Notes: a model not told the origin generated them from the letters alone. 64,000 nt of DNA from Limnohabitans sp. (GCA_030053945.1 JASGCW010000008.1:1-64000); one strand, 5' to 3'; counted from the stretch's first letter, positions 27,627 to 36,543 are shown. Made by a program: numbers and translations.

Positions 27627-28400
27627 TTAGTTATTTAAAAAGGTTATTGTTTTTTGGAAAAATTCAGTAGGATTTTCAGCGTGAAGCCAATGCCCTGCAT
27701 TTGAAACGGTTTCGATTACAGCATTTGGAAAATGATGATAGATAGTTTCAAAATCAGCATCTAAAATATAATCTGATTTGTCACCTCGTAAAAATAATGT
27801 TTTTTTATCAAAATGATTCTCAAATGGAAGCGCATCTCCAATTACAGAAGTATTTTCGGTGAAAACTTTCAAATTGAATCGGAAGCCTAATTGTCCTTGT
27901 TCTACCCAGTATAGGTTTTTTAATAAGAATTGGCGTGTCCCAAAATCAGAAATGTATTGTGAAACAATAGCTTCTACATCAGCTCTAGAAGGCTTTGTAG
28001 AAAAATCTACTGCATTTAAAGCTTCTAAAATAGTTTGATGATGTGGCGTGTAATATTTTGGACCAATATCCGCCACAATCAGTTTTTCGACTAATTCAGG
28101 ATAAGTTGTTGCGAGTAACATTGTTACTTTTCCGCCCATTGAATGTCCTATTACATAAATGTTTTTTAGTTGATGTGCATTGCAATAGTCTATTACATCT
28201 TGAACCATAAAATGGTAACCCCATTCTGAGGTATGGAAACTTTTTCCGTGGTTGCGCATATCTAATGCGTGTACTTGATAACCCTGCTCTGCATATTGCG
28301 CTGCTAGTGTTTTCCAGTTGTCCGACATACCTAAGAAGCCGTGGATGATGATTAGAGGGTTGCCTTCTCCCGTTATATTGCTGTGTATTGTTTGGTTCAT
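27627..28400 (-). CDS. Alpha/beta hydrolase (YbfF-type esterase)
   Basis: A 257-aa cytoplasmic hydrolase. HGFLG near residue 20 supplies the oxyanion hole, GHSMGG (about 85-90) the serine nucleophile, and GHWLHAE near the C-terminus the histidine. The acid residue is probably in the segment RGDKSDYI. Resemblance is closest to the YbfF/BioH-like esterases acting on small acyl esters; the physiological substrate is unknown. Followed by the holin-family gene after 15 bp. Confidence 0.85.
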   Translation of the reverse strand: MNQTIHSNITGEGNPLIIIHGFLGMSDNWKTLAAQYAEQGYQVHALDMRNHGKSFHTSEWGYHFMVQDVIDYCNAHQLKNIYVIGHSMGGKVTMLLATTYPELVEKLIVADIGPKYYTPHHQTILEALNAVDFSTKPSRADVEAIVSQYISDFGTRQFLLKNLYWVEQGQLGFRFNLKVFTENTSVIGDALPFENHFDKKTLFLRGDKSDYILDADFETIYHHFPNAVIETVSNAGHWLHAENPTEFFQKTITFLNN

Positions 28401-28460
28401 TTTCCTTAATCGTATTTTTTAAACTTCTTCAATCAACATTCGTTAATCTAAAATCTAAAA

Positions 28461-29186
28461 TCATTTCAACTTCATTAGATACATCTGCACCACGTTCTCC
28501 AATCCTAAATACAACGATTCAGAAATGAGTGCGTGACCAATAGAAACTTCTAACAAACCTTCTATATTTTGATTAAAAAATTCAATATTGTCTAGACTTA
28601 AATCGTGACCAGCGTTTATACCCAATCCTAATTCGTTAGCTAATTTAGCCGATGCTACGTAGGGTAAAATACCATCTTTGTTTCCTAAGCCGTATTGGTG
28701 TGCGTAGGCTTCGGTGTATAATTCAATTCTGTCAGTACCTGTTTCTTTTGCGCCTTCAATCATCTTCAAAACTGGATCTACAAATATAGAGGTTCTAATT
28801 CCGTTTCTTTTAAATTCGGCAATGACATCAATTAGGTATTCTTTATGAGTCACGGTGTCCCAACCTGCATTTGAAGTTAGCGCCCCAATAGCATCTGGAA
28901 CTAGCGTTACTTGTGTGGGTTTACATTCTAAAACCAAATCGATGAAATTATGTTGCGGATTGCCTTCAATATTGTACTCCGTATAAACAACATCTTTCAA
29001 ATCACGAGCATCTTGATATCGAATATGTCTTTCATCTGGACGAGGGTGTATGGTAATTCCGTGGGCACCAAAACCTTGAATTCGTTTTGCGGCTTCTGTA
29101 ACACTGGGTGTGTTTCCGCCACGAGAGTTTCTTAAAGTAGCAATTTTATTGATGTTTACACTTAACTTACAATTGTTTTGTGTCAT
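28461..29186 (-). CDS. pdxJ: Pyridoxine 5'-phosphate synthase
   Basis: TIM-barrel enzyme (241 aa) that condenses 1-deoxy-D-xylulose 5-phosphate with 3-amino-2-oxopropyl phosphate to make vitamin B6. Landmarks are KLSVNINKIATLRNSRGG at the N-terminus, HPRPDERHIR (about 42-51), and the C-terminal GINAGHDLSLDN with its phosphate-binding region. Length is normal. It is divergent from the CBS protein gene. A -7 box TATTTTTG (29213-29220, minus) lies 26 bp upstream. Confidence 0.96.
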   Translation of the reverse strand: MTQNNCKLSVNINKIATLRNSRGGNTPSVTEAAKRIQGFGAHGITIHPRPDERHIRYQDARDLKDVVYTEYNIEGNPQHNFIDLVLECKPTQVTLVPDAIGALTSNAGWDTVTHKEYLIDVIAEFKRNGIRTSIFVDPVLKMIEGAKETGTDRIELYTEAYAHQYGLGNKDGILPYVASAKLANELGLGINAGHDLSLDNIEFFNQNIEGLLEVSIGHALISESLYLGLENVVQMYLMKLK

Positions 29187-29283
29187 TTTAACCTTGATTT
29201 ATTTAGTTTTGACAAAAATACAAACTTATGTAAGGTCATTCTCTTATTTTTTAATTATTTTGCAATTGAAATTATTATACGAA

Positions 29284-29943
29284 ATGAATATTTTATCTGA
29301 TTATATCAACCACGATTTTGCACCTCTAGATGCTAAGGATGCTGTGTCTTCAGCTCAGGATTTTTTTATAGACCTTAATTTTTCTCATTTTCCTGTTATT
29401 GAAAACGGAATCTTTATAGGAAATGTTTCTGCCGAAGATGTAGATGGATTTGATTTTAGCAAAAATCTGAATGAGTACAAGTATACCTTCGAGACGTTTT
29501 TTACACGTACCACTTCTGTATTGTTAGATGTTCTAGATGATTTTGCTAAAAATGAATCTAATGTGATTCCAGTTTTAGATGAACAGAATAATTATGTAGG
29601 ATATTATGAGCTAGAAGATGTAATACGCGTATTTAACGAAACTCCGTTTTTGAGAGAATTAGGTGGTGTTATTATTGTTGAAAAGGAGATAAATAAATAT
29701 TCTTTTAGTCAAATAACACAAATCGTAGAAGGGAATAATGGTAAGTTATTAGGTGCTTTTATTTCTAATATTGATGCTGAAAAAGTTCAGGTAACTGTTA
29801 AATTAGGAGAAGGAGGAATGAATGATATTATTCAGACTTTTAGAAGATATGAATATGAGATTATTTCAGAACATCAAGAAGATGAACACTTAAAAACATT
29901 GAAAGAACGTTCTGATTATTTAGATAAATATTTGAATATATAA
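29284..29943 (+). CDS. CBS domain protein
   Basis: A 219-aa protein with a pair of CBS motifs in its N-terminal two thirds (about 1-130: LNFSHFPVIENGIFIGNVSAEDVDGF and NVIPVLDEQNNYVGYYELEDVIRVF). An ACT-like C-terminal region follows (about 140-219). CBS pairs bind adenosyl nucleotides, so an energy- or NAD-sensing role next to nadK is plausible. I chose the ATG at 29284 because the upstream extension overlaps pdxJ on the other strand. Its stop codon is directly followed by the nadK start, suggesting translational coupling. Confidence 0.85.
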   Translation: MNILSDYINHDFAPLDAKDAVSSAQDFFIDLNFSHFPVIENGIFIGNVSAEDVDGFDFSKNLNEYKYTFETFFTRTTSVLLDVLDDFAKNESNVIPVLDEQNNYVGYYELEDVIRVFNETPFLRELGGVIIVEKEINKYSFSQITQIVEGNNGKLLGAFISNIDAEKVQVTVKLGEGGMNDIIQTFRRYEYEIISEHQEDEHLKTLKERSDYLDKYLNI

Positions 29944-30828
29944 ATGAAAGTCGCCATATACGGACAATATTATCAGAACACTACTTCGCCTATTGTTGAG
30001 CGACTGTTTCACTTTTTAGAGATTAATAAAGTCGATTTTACTATTGAAGCTAATTTTTTGCAAATGCTTCAAGATAATAAAGCAATCACTATAGATTTGC
30101 CAACTTTTTCAAGTTATAAGGATTTAGACGAATCTTATGATATGTTGTTGAGTGTGGGAGGAGATGGTACTTTTTTAAGAGCAGCTACTTATGTAAGAGA
30201 CTCAGGGATTCCTATATTAGGGATCAATGCAGGAAGATTAGGTTTTTTGGCAAACGTACAACAAGAAAATATTGAGAAGTTTTTGAAACTTGTTATCAAT
30301 AAAGAGTATAAAATTTCCGAAAGAACTTTATTGAGTGTTACTTGTTCTCCCGAAATAGAATCATTGAAAGAACTAAACTTTGCGATGAATGAAATTACAG
30401 TTAGTCGTAAAGATACCACTTCGATGATTACTATTGAAACTTATCTTAATGATGAATATTTGACTTCTTATTGGGCAGATGGGCTTATCATTTCAACACC
30501 TACTGGGTCAACAGGATATTCTTTGAGTTGTGGAGGCCCTATTTTGACTCCAGATGCAACGAGTTTAGTTATAACTCCTATAGCACCACATAATTTGAAT
30601 GCAAGACCTATTGTGATTCCTGATACAACTGTGTTGAAATTGAAAGTGACAGGAAGAGAAGAAAATTATCTTGTATCATTAGATTCTAGAATTACCTCTG
30701 TCAAGAATGAGAGTATTCTTACACTTCAAAAGACACCATTTAAAATTAAAATGGTTGAAATTACAGATGAAACTTTTTTGAAAACACTTCGAAAAAAATT
30801 ACTCTTTGGAGAAGATAGAAGGAATTAA
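29944..30828 (+). CDS. nadK: NAD kinase
   Basis: Cytoplasmic enzyme (294 aa) that phosphorylates NAD to NADP. The GGDGT motif is at residues 72-76, followed by GINAGRLGFLANV. The second conserved region STPTGSTGYSLSCGGPI (about 182-198) and the C-terminal nucleotide-binding strand are intact. The start directly abuts the CBS gene stop (TAA then ATG). Confidence 0.97.
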   Translation: MKVAIYGQYYQNTTSPIVERLFHFLEINKVDFTIEANFLQMLQDNKAITIDLPTFSSYKDLDESYDMLLSVGGDGTFLRAATYVRDSGIPILGINAGRLGFLANVQQENIEKFLKLVINKEYKISERTLLSVTCSPEIESLKELNFAMNEITVSRKDTTSMITIETYLNDEYLTSYWADGLIISTPTGSTGYSLSCGGPILTPDATSLVITPIAPHNLNARPIVIPDTTVLKLKVTGREENYLVSLDSRITSVKNESILTLQKTPFKIKMVEITDETFLKTLRKKLLFGEDRRN

Positions 30829-30854
30829 TTTTTCAAATTATTTATTTGTTCTTG

Positions 30855-30862
30855 TACCTTTG
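30855..30862 (+). promoter_or_regulatory. -7 promoter element (TACCTTTG) of tsaB
   Basis: Exact TAnnTTTG match 17 nt before the tsaB ATG, in the 51-bp gap after nadK. It gives a very short leader. Confidence 0.5.
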
Positions 30863-30879
30863 CCAAACAATATCAGGTT

Positions 30880-31545
30880 ATGGCATATATTTTACATCTT
30901 GAAACAGCTACTAGAAACTGTTCCGTTTCTGTTGCGGAAAACGGGAAAACAATTTTTTGTCAAGAAATTGCAGAAAGTGGTTATTCACACGCAGAAAAAC
31001 TACACCTATTTATAGAAGAAGTTTTGACTCAAGCAAAAATTACTTTCAATGAGTTGAATGCAATAGCTGTTAGTCAAGGACCTGGTTCTTATACAGGGCT
31101 TCGTATAGGGGTTTCGGCAGCAAAAGGATTCTGTTATGGTTTGCAAATTCCGCTTATTGCTATAGATACACTAGAGGTTTTAGCTAGAAAGATAAATAGG
31201 GTAGAAGGTGTAATTGTACCAATGATTGATGCTCGTAGAATGGAATGTTATACGGCTGTTTTTGATTCAGAATATAGAAATGTAAGAGAAGTTCAATCTG
31301 AGATTATTACTGAAACTTCATTTTCTGATATAAGTGAAAAGATTCATTTAGTTGGAGATGGAGCTATGAAATGTAAAGAAGTATTAAAAGATGAGAAATT
31401 TATTTTTTATCCAGAGTTAGAATTTCCTTCTGCAAATGAAATGAGTTTCTTGGCTTATGAAAAATATAAAATAAACGACACAGTTGATGTCGCTTATTTT
31501 GAACCTTTTTATTTGAAAGATTTTATTCTCAATTCAGGTAAATAA
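30880..31545 (+). CDS. tsaB: tRNA threonylcarbamoyladenosine biosynthesis protein TsaB
   Basis: A 221-aa ASKHA-fold protein that forms the TsaB-TsaD-TsaE complex for the t6A37 modification of ANN-decoding tRNAs. The N-terminal motif ILHLETATRNCSVSV and QGPGSYTGLRIGVSAAKG (about 64-81) are diagnostic. It lacks the metal-binding histidines of TsaD, as expected. It converges on mscS with the two stop codons one base apart. Confidence 0.95.
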   Translation: MAYILHLETATRNCSVSVAENGKTIFCQEIAESGYSHAEKLHLFIEEVLTQAKITFNELNAIAVSQGPGSYTGLRIGVSAAKGFCYGLQIPLIAIDTLEVLARKINRVEGVIVPMIDARRMECYTAVFDSEYRNVREVQSEIITETSFSDISEKIHLVGDGAMKCKEVLKDEKFIFYPELEFPSANEMSFLAYEKYKINDTVDVAYFEPFYLKDFILNSGK

Positions 31546-31546
31546 T

Positions 31547-32296
31547 TTAGTGAAGAGACTCTAAAATTTCAGATTTTGCTTCCATAAAATCGCCAGATTC
31601 TGTCCATACTCTTACAAGATAGGTAACGCCAGTTTCAGAATAATTTGAAATATAAATTTCAGGATTTGGATTTTTTAATATTAGGTGGTTGCCGTTAATA
31701 GTTTTTTCGATTTTTGATTTTATTTCGGAAGAATTATTTTCGTGTGTGATTGTAATTTCAAAATCGTTTCTAGTGGTGTTTTTTTGGGATAAATTTTTAA
31801 TTTTTCCGTTTGACAATAAGCCATTAGGAATGTAAACCACATGATTGTTTGCAGTGATAATTTTGGTTGAAAAAATTTGAATATCATCAACTTTTCCAAT
31901 TTCTCCTTGAGATTCTATTTTATCTCCAACCTTAAAAGGTTTGAAAAGAACTATTAAAATTCCTCCTGCAAAGTTTGCTAATGAGCCTTGGAGTGATAAT
32001 CCTACTGCAAGACCTGCTGCTCCTAAAATGGCTACAAAAGAAGATGTTTCTACGCCTAGTTTTGATATCACAGCAATGAAAACTAATCCTCTTATAGTCC
32101 AGTAAGTCAAATCTTCTAAGAATTCGACTAAGGTAAGTTCTACTTTACGATGTAGTAATATTTTTTTAAGATTTCTTGTGATAAATTTTGACAACCATAG
32201 ACCGACAATAAGTATTATAGCTGCGGTAATTATATTTGTTGAATATTTAATTACATATTCACTTAAGATTTTTATGTAGTATTCTTTATTTTTCAT
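31547..32296 (-). CDS. Small-conductance mechanosensitive channel (MscS family)
   Basis: A 249-aa channel that opens under membrane tension to release solutes. Three membrane helices (about 15-37, 58-82, 86-110). The pore-lining helix contains ILGAAGLAVGLSLQGSLANFAGGILI, the glycine/alanine packing pattern of TM3. The beta domain follows with FKVGDKIESQGEIGKVDDI and the mixed alpha/beta C-terminal domain. Length is close to the compact E. coli MscS form. Confidence 0.93.
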   Translation of the reverse strand: MKNKEYYIKILSEYVIKYSTNIITAAIILIVGLWLSKFITRNLKKILLHRKVELTLVEFLEDLTYWTIRGLVFIAVISKLGVETSSFVAILGAAGLAVGLSLQGSLANFAGGILIVLFKPFKVGDKIESQGEIGKVDDIQIFSTKIITANNHVVYIPNGLLSNGKIKNLSQKNTTRNDFEITITHENNSSEIKSKIEKTINGNHLILKNPNPEIYISNYSETGVTYLVRVWTESGDFMEAKSEILESLH

Positions 32297-32306
32297 TTTA
32301 ATATAA

Positions 32307-32335
32307 AAAGGTCAGAGATATAATCTCTAACCTTT
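32307..32335 (-). terminator. Terminator of the helical-repeat protein gene
   Basis: Near-perfect 13-bp stem AAAGGTCAGAGAT (32307-32319) / ATCTCTAACCTTT (32323-32335) with one wobble pair on the minus strand, followed by TTATATT. It lies 20 bp after the gene's stop. Confidence 0.7.
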
Positions 32336-32355
32336 AAAGTATGTGAAATTTAATA

Positions 32356-32703
32356 TTATTTAGTTTCTTCTGTTTTTTCTTCAGTTGAATCTGTCAAGTC
32401 GGCAACTTTTTCTTTTGCAGTATCAACCGCATCGTGAGCTAGTTCTTCTACTTTTTCAATAGCTTCGCTTGCTTTTTCTTTTACGGTTTCTACAACATTA
32501 TTTATTGTTTCAGCTGCTTGAGGAACATATTCTTTGACTTTTTCCCCTGCTTGTTCAGCAAAATCTTCTACTTTTTCTATAAGTGGAGCTGCGCTTTCTT
32601 TTGCTTTTGCGATAGCATCATCAGCAAAATCTTCTACCTTGTCGACTACTTCTTCGACTTTTTTTGAACCAAAAAGATTCTTAAAAAAACTTCCTATTCC
32701 CAT
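32356..32703 (-). CDS. LEA/apolipoprotein-like amphipathic helical protein
   Basis: A 115-aa, highly charged protein with no signal peptide. After a short N-terminus (GSFFKNLFGSKK) it is almost entirely repeats of the form V-E-D-F-A-E/D-x-A-x-x-K-A/V-K-E, giving a long amphipathic helix with about 11-residue periodicity. It resembles LEA group 3, YtxH-like and apolipoprotein-like stress proteins. It may coat membranes or protect proteins during desiccation or osmotic stress. Its neighbours are mscS and dodecin, which may hint at stress. Function is inferred only. Confidence 0.65.
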   Translation of the reverse strand: MGIGSFFKNLFGSKKVEEVVDKVEDFADDAIAKAKESAAPLIEKVEDFAEQAGEKVKEYVPQAAETINNVVETVKEKASEAIEKVEELAHDAVDTAKEKVADLTDSTEEKTEETK

Positions 32704-32755
32704 TTTTGTTTAATTTAACTTGTTTCAATTGTAATATTACAATTTTATTTGGAAA

Positions 32756-32789
32756 ATAAAAAATGCGCTTTAAAGTAAACGCATTTTTT
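32756..32789 (-). terminator. Terminator after dodecin
   Basis: Inverted arms AAATGCG and CGCATTT around a loop of about 12 nt, with a T-run on the minus strand. It lies about 20 bp after the dodecin stop. Confidence 0.7.
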
Positions 32790-32809
32790 GAATTTATAAG
32801 TGAATATTA

Positions 32810-33010
32810 TTATTCTATCTCAAATGTGAGTTTTAGGTTGACTCTAAATTCTGTTACATTGCCATCTTTTACAGTGGCGCTTTGTTCTTGAACATATACA
32901 GAACGAATATGTTTTACAGATTTAGATGCTTTTTCTACAGCTTTTCTAGTTGCATCTTCCCAACTTTTGTCTGAATTAGACATTACTTCGATTACTTTTA
33001 GTACTGACAT
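32810..33010 (-). CDS. Dodecin family flavin-storage protein
   Basis: A 66-aa protein that assembles as a hollow dodecamer binding flavins or coenzyme A. The pattern VLKVIEVMSNSDKSWEDATRKAVEKASKSVKHIRSVYV and the C-terminal strand FRVNLKLTFEIE match the dodecin fold (three strands around one helix). The tryptophan that stacks on the flavin is present (SW at residues 16-17). It is a single-gene unit with its own terminator. Confidence 0.92.
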   Translation of the reverse strand: MSVLKVIEVMSNSDKSWEDATRKAVEKASKSVKHIRSVYVQEQSATVKDGNVTEFRVNLKLTFEIE

Positions 33011-33072
33011 AGTTTTTTGTTTTGTGTTAATGATTACTAAAAGTATAAAATTTTTATTTGATTAGCAATTGA

Positions 33073-33969
33073 TTAACCATTTATTGCTTCTACCTTAATC
33101 TCTTGGTCGTGTAACATTTCTTTTAGCATATTTTCAATGCCATTTTTTAATGTAAACGTAGATGATGGACAACCACTGCAAGCACCTTGAAGAACAACTT
33201 TTACTTTCTTTTCTTCTTCGGCATACGAGTCAAATAAGATGTTGCCGCCATCAGCAGCTACTGCTGGTTTTATATATTCATCAATTATATTGATTATTTT
33301 TTGAGAAGTTGCGTCTAGATTATCAAAGTTGTGTATTTCTTGTTTTGCTTGAATTTCTGATTGGTGAACTTTGGTTTCATCTACCGCAATTCCACCGTTT
33401 TCTAAAAATTCTTTTATGAAAACTCTAATCTCATTTGTTACATCCTGCCATTCACTCACACTATATTTTGTGATAGAAATATAATTCTGATCAAAAAAGA
33501 CTTCTTTTACAAATGGGAATTTGAATAACTCTTTAGCTAAGGGAGAAGCTTCTGTTTCATCTATATTTTTACATTCTATAATTGTTTTTGTTAAAGCTTT
33601 GTTTGCTACAAATTTCATCACACTTGGATTAGGTGTGCTTTCAGCATAGATTGTAATAGGAGTTTTTTTGTTTTCTTCTATAACTTTTACGATTTCGCCT
33701 CCAGCATTTACATAATTTTCAATTTGTTCGGCTACTTCAAATTTTACATCATTCCATTCTACAATGCTAAATTTTTCAATAGCAATAAAATTTCCTGATA
33801 TATAAACTGTTTTTACAAATGGTAAATAAAATAATTGTTGTGCTAATTGAGAATTTTTACATTCATCAATATTCTTGAATTCATAACTTTTATTTGGAGA
33901 AATAAAGTAAGAAAATTCAAATTTTAAAATGCTTGGATTGTTGGTCTCTTTTATAGTAATAAGTTTCAT
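33073..33969 (-). CDS. Nfu-type iron-sulfur carrier with duplicated N-domain
   Basis: A 298-aa Fe-S cluster carrier. The C-terminal NifU domain (about 222-298) holds the cluster-binding CxxC in GACSGCPSS. Two Nfu N-terminal domains precede it (about 1-95 and 105-195). Each starts with NPSxxKF and contains a matching core: LAQQLFYLPFVKTVYIS in the first, LAKELFKFPFVKEVFFD in the second. This tandem duplication is the notable feature. It probably passes Fe-S clusters to apo-proteins. Confidence 0.9.
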   Translation of the reverse strand: MKLITIKETNNPSILKFEFSYFISPNKSYEFKNIDECKNSQLAQQLFYLPFVKTVYISGNFIAIEKFSIVEWNDVKFEVAEQIENYVNAGGEIVKVIEENKKTPITIYAESTPNPSVMKFVANKALTKTIIECKNIDETEASPLAKELFKFPFVKEVFFDQNYISITKYSVSEWQDVTNEIRVFIKEFLENGGIAVDETKVHQSEIQAKQEIHNFDNLDATSQKIINIIDEYIKPAVAADGGNILFDSYAEEEKKVKVVLQGACSGCPSSTFTLKNGIENMLKEMLHDQEIKVEAING

Positions 33970-34089
33970 TCCTTTTGTTTTGAAGATAAATTTATAAAGA
34001 CATATTGTCTTTTTTTTACAAAATTATGAAACTTTATGGCTTTAAATAGTTCAAAGAATATTTTCTTTTACAATAATCTAAAAAAAATC

Positions 34090-34120
34090 TTGTTATAAGT
34101 GTTATAAAAATATATCTTTG
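34090..34120 (+). promoter_or_regulatory. Promoter of the PorP/SprF gene
   Basis: TTG at 34090-34092, 20-bp spacer, then TATCTTTG at 34113-34120. This is an exact fit to the Bacteroidota consensus. The ATG follows 26 nt after the -7 box. Confidence 0.7.
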
Positions 34121-34146
34121 GGCATTATATTGTAAAAATATTTAGA

Positions 34147-35148
34147 ATGAACTTTAAAAATATTTCCCTGTTAGTATTACTTTTTGTAATTCAAATTGGT
34201 TTTTCGCAGGAAGGGATACCTGTATATTCAGATTATCTTTCAGATAATTATTATCTAATACATCCATCAATGGCTGGTGGTTCAAATTGTTCAAAAGTTC
34301 GTTTGACGACACGTCAGCAATGGTTTGGTAATTCAGATGCTCCTTCATTGCAAACTTTGAGTTATAATGGTAAAATTGGTGATAAAGGTTCAGCACTTGG
34401 TGCAATTCTTTTTACAGATGTTAATGGTTATCACTCACAAAAAGGTGCTAAATTGACTTATGCGCACCATTTGATGTTTTCTAGAAGTACTGTAGATCTA
34501 AATCAGTTGTCTTTTGGTTTAAGTGTAGGTTTTATACAAAATCAGTTAGATCAAACTACATTTGACCCTAGGGATTTTGACCCTATTGTTTCTCCTGTTA
34601 TTGCTAGATCAACTTATTTTAATGTTGATTTTGGTGCTTCATATAATGTTTATGATTTTTATTTACATGCGACTGTAAAAAACGCTTTGTTTAGAAGTAG
34701 AGATTTATATACAGGATTTGAATCAGATAACTTAAGAAAATATTTGTTGAGTTTTGGATATACTTTTGGTGATTCAAGAAAACTATTGTGGGAACCTTCT
34801 CTATTATTCCAAATGGTTGAAAGAACAAAGGAAAAAGCTATAGACGGAAATCTTAAAGTTTATAAAACTTTAGAATTTGGAAAATTATGGGGCGGACTTT
34901 CTTATAGAAGAAGTTTTGATGGTACACAATATATTGATGGTACTCAACTTAAGAATCAATATTTACAATATGTTACTCCATTTGTTGGTGTAAATTATAA
35001 AAAGTTTATGGTAGCATATACTTATTCACATGTTTTAGGAGATATTAAATTTGAAACAGGTGGATTTCATCAACTAACGTTAGGTTTCAATTTCGGTTGT
35101 AAGAAAGATAGATACGATTGTAATTGTCCTGCTGTAAATTCATTATAA
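34147..35148 (+). CDS. PorP/SprF family outer-membrane protein (type IX secretion)
   Basis: A 333-aa exported protein with signal peptide ending near GFSQ. The PorP/SprF family signature follows: PVYSDYLSDNYYLIHPSMAGGSNCSKVRLTTRQQW, then strand repeats of a 14-stranded barrel. Members assist secretion or anchoring of specific large type IX cargo proteins, usually encoded next to them. No such cargo adhesin is adjacent here. The short cysteine-rich C-terminus (CKKDRYDCNCP) is unusual. Confidence 0.9.
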   Translation: MNFKNISLLVLLFVIQIGFSQEGIPVYSDYLSDNYYLIHPSMAGGSNCSKVRLTTRQQWFGNSDAPSLQTLSYNGKIGDKGSALGAILFTDVNGYHSQKGAKLTYAHHLMFSRSTVDLNQLSFGLSVGFIQNQLDQTTFDPRDFDPIVSPVIARSTYFNVDFGASYNVYDFYLHATVKNALFRSRDLYTGFESDNLRKYLLSFGYTFGDSRKLLWEPSLLFQMVERTKEKAIDGNLKVYKTLEFGKLWGGLSYRRSFDGTQYIDGTQLKNQYLQYVTPFVGVNYKKFMVAYTYSHVLGDIKFETGGFHQLTLGFNFGCKKDRYDCNCPAVNSL

Positions 35149-35153
35149 AATTT

Positions 35154-35176
35154 ATCCCGATTTTTCGGGATTTTTT
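35154..35176 (+). terminator. Terminator after the PorP/SprF gene
   Basis: Perfect 7-bp stem ATCCCGA (35154-35160) / TCGGGAT (35165-35171) with a TTTT loop and a T-run. It lies 6 bp after the stop. Confidence 0.85.
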
Positions 35177-35188
35177 ATTTAAAATAAT

Positions 35189-35698
35189 ATGGTAATTAGA
35201 GAAGTAAATGGTAAATCACCACAAATCCCTCAGGATTGTTTTGTGGCTGAAAATGCTACTATTGTTGGAGATGTGGCATTTGGAGAAAATTGTAGTGTAT
35301 GGTTTAATGCTGTTATTCGTGGAGATGTTCATTTTATCAAAATAGGGAATAAAGTAAATATTCAAGATGGAGCGGTTATTCATTGTACTTATTTGAAGCA
35401 TCCAACCATTATAGGGAATAATGTTTCTATAGGACACAATGCAGTTGTTCACGGGTGTGAAATAAAAGACAATGTGCTCATAGGTATGGGGGCAATTGTT
35501 ATGGATGGATGTGTTGTTGAAAGTAATTCAATTATTGCAGCAGGATCTGTAGTAACACAAAATACAACTGTAGAATCAGGAGCAATTTATGCTGGGGTTC
35601 CTGCAAAAAAAGTAAAAGATATTAATCAGAGTGATTTCGCAGGCGAAATAGAGCGTATTTCTAATAATTATGTGATGTATTCTAGTTGGTTTAAATAA
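35189..35698 (+). CDS. Gamma carbonic anhydrase family protein
   Basis: A 169-aa left-handed beta-helix protein of hexapeptide repeats. Metal-ligand histidines of the family appear in DGAVIHC, IGHNAVVHGCEI and nearby. It may be a carbonic anhydrase or an acyl/other small-molecule enzyme such as PaaY; the family is hard to separate by sequence alone. It converges on murI with a gap of 4 bp. Confidence 0.88.
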   Translation: MVIREVNGKSPQIPQDCFVAENATIVGDVAFGENCSVWFNAVIRGDVHFIKIGNKVNIQDGAVIHCTYLKHPTIIGNNVSIGHNAVVHGCEIKDNVLIGMGAIVMDGCVVESNSIIAAGSVVTQNTTVESGAIYAGVPAKKVKDINQSDFAGEIERISNNYVMYSSWFK

Positions 35699-35702
35699 TT
35701 AA

Positions 35703-36482
35703 TTAGAAATCTTTTTCGAAAACATTTTCAGTAAATCCTAAAATATTTTTTAGTACAGTCGCATCGCTATTTGTATAAAAAATGGTTTTGCTGTTTTCTG
35801 ATGATAAGTTAATTAGATTGTTTTTCTCTAATATCGATTTAGTTTGTTTTGCCACAGCTTGACCAGAGTCTATAATTTTGATGTGTTCAGGTAGAATTTT
35901 CTTTATTTGGGGAATTAAATATGGGTAATGACTACATCCTAAGACTAGATAGTCTATATTAGCCGTAATCATAGGGCGAAGATAGAGTTTGAGTAAATTT
36001 TTCATTTCTTCAGACTCTATTTTTCCGTTTTCTATTAATTCAACAAGACCATAACCTACTTGTTCTAGTATTTTTATGTTAGAATAGTTTTCAACTTGTC
36101 TATTAAATAATTCGCTGTTTAGTGTCCCCTTTGTAGCTAGAATCCCTATAGTTTGTGTTTCCGAGAGATTAGCCGCAGGTTTTATAGCAGGTTCTATTCC
36201 TATAAAAGGGATGTCATATTTAGCTCTTAATTCTTTTATAGCATTGGTAGTTGCTGTGTTACAAGCAACTACAATTAATTTGCATTTTTGCCCTAGTAAG
36301 AAGTCAACATTTTTAAAGCAAAGATTTATGATTTCTTCTTTCGTTTTTTTTCCGTATGGTGCATTCTTACTATCAGCAAGATAAATAGTATTTTCATTTG
36401 GCAAAAGCTGATGGATTTCTTTCCAAATTGATGTGCCTCCTATTCCTGAATCAAATAAACCTATTGGATGTGTATTACTCAT
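35703..36482 (-). CDS. murI: Glutamate racemase
   Basis: Cofactor-independent enzyme (259 aa) that makes D-glutamate for peptidoglycan. The two catalytic cysteines are C74 (VVACNTATTNA) and C183 (LGCSHYPYL). The N-terminal GLFDSGIGG motif and ADSKNAPYG are typical. It follows the ompH genes, which end in a terminator upstream, so it has its own transcription start. Confidence 0.96.
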   Translation of the reverse strand: MSNTHPIGLFDSGIGGTSIWKEIHQLLPNENTIYLADSKNAPYGKKTKEEIINLCFKNVDFLLGQKCKLIVVACNTATTNAIKELRAKYDIPFIGIEPAIKPAANLSETQTIGILATKGTLNSELFNRQVENYSNIKILEQVGYGLVELIENGKIESEEMKNLLKLYLRPMITANIDYLVLGCSHYPYLIPQIKKILPEHIKIIDSGQAVAKQTKSILEKNNLINLSSENSKTIFYTNSDATVLKNILGFTENVFEKDF

Positions 36483-36496
36483 AAAACAAATGTAAA

Positions 36497-36530
36497 AAAA
36501 AACTGCGCTAAATTTTAGCGCAGTTTTTAA
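36497..36530. terminator. Terminator between ompH and murI
   Basis: Arms CTGCGCTAAA (36503-36512) and TTTAGCGCAG (36514-36523) flanked by A- and T-runs. It lies 14 bp after the ompH stop on the minus strand. Confidence 0.88.
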
Positions 36531-36543
36531 GTATTTTTATTGA

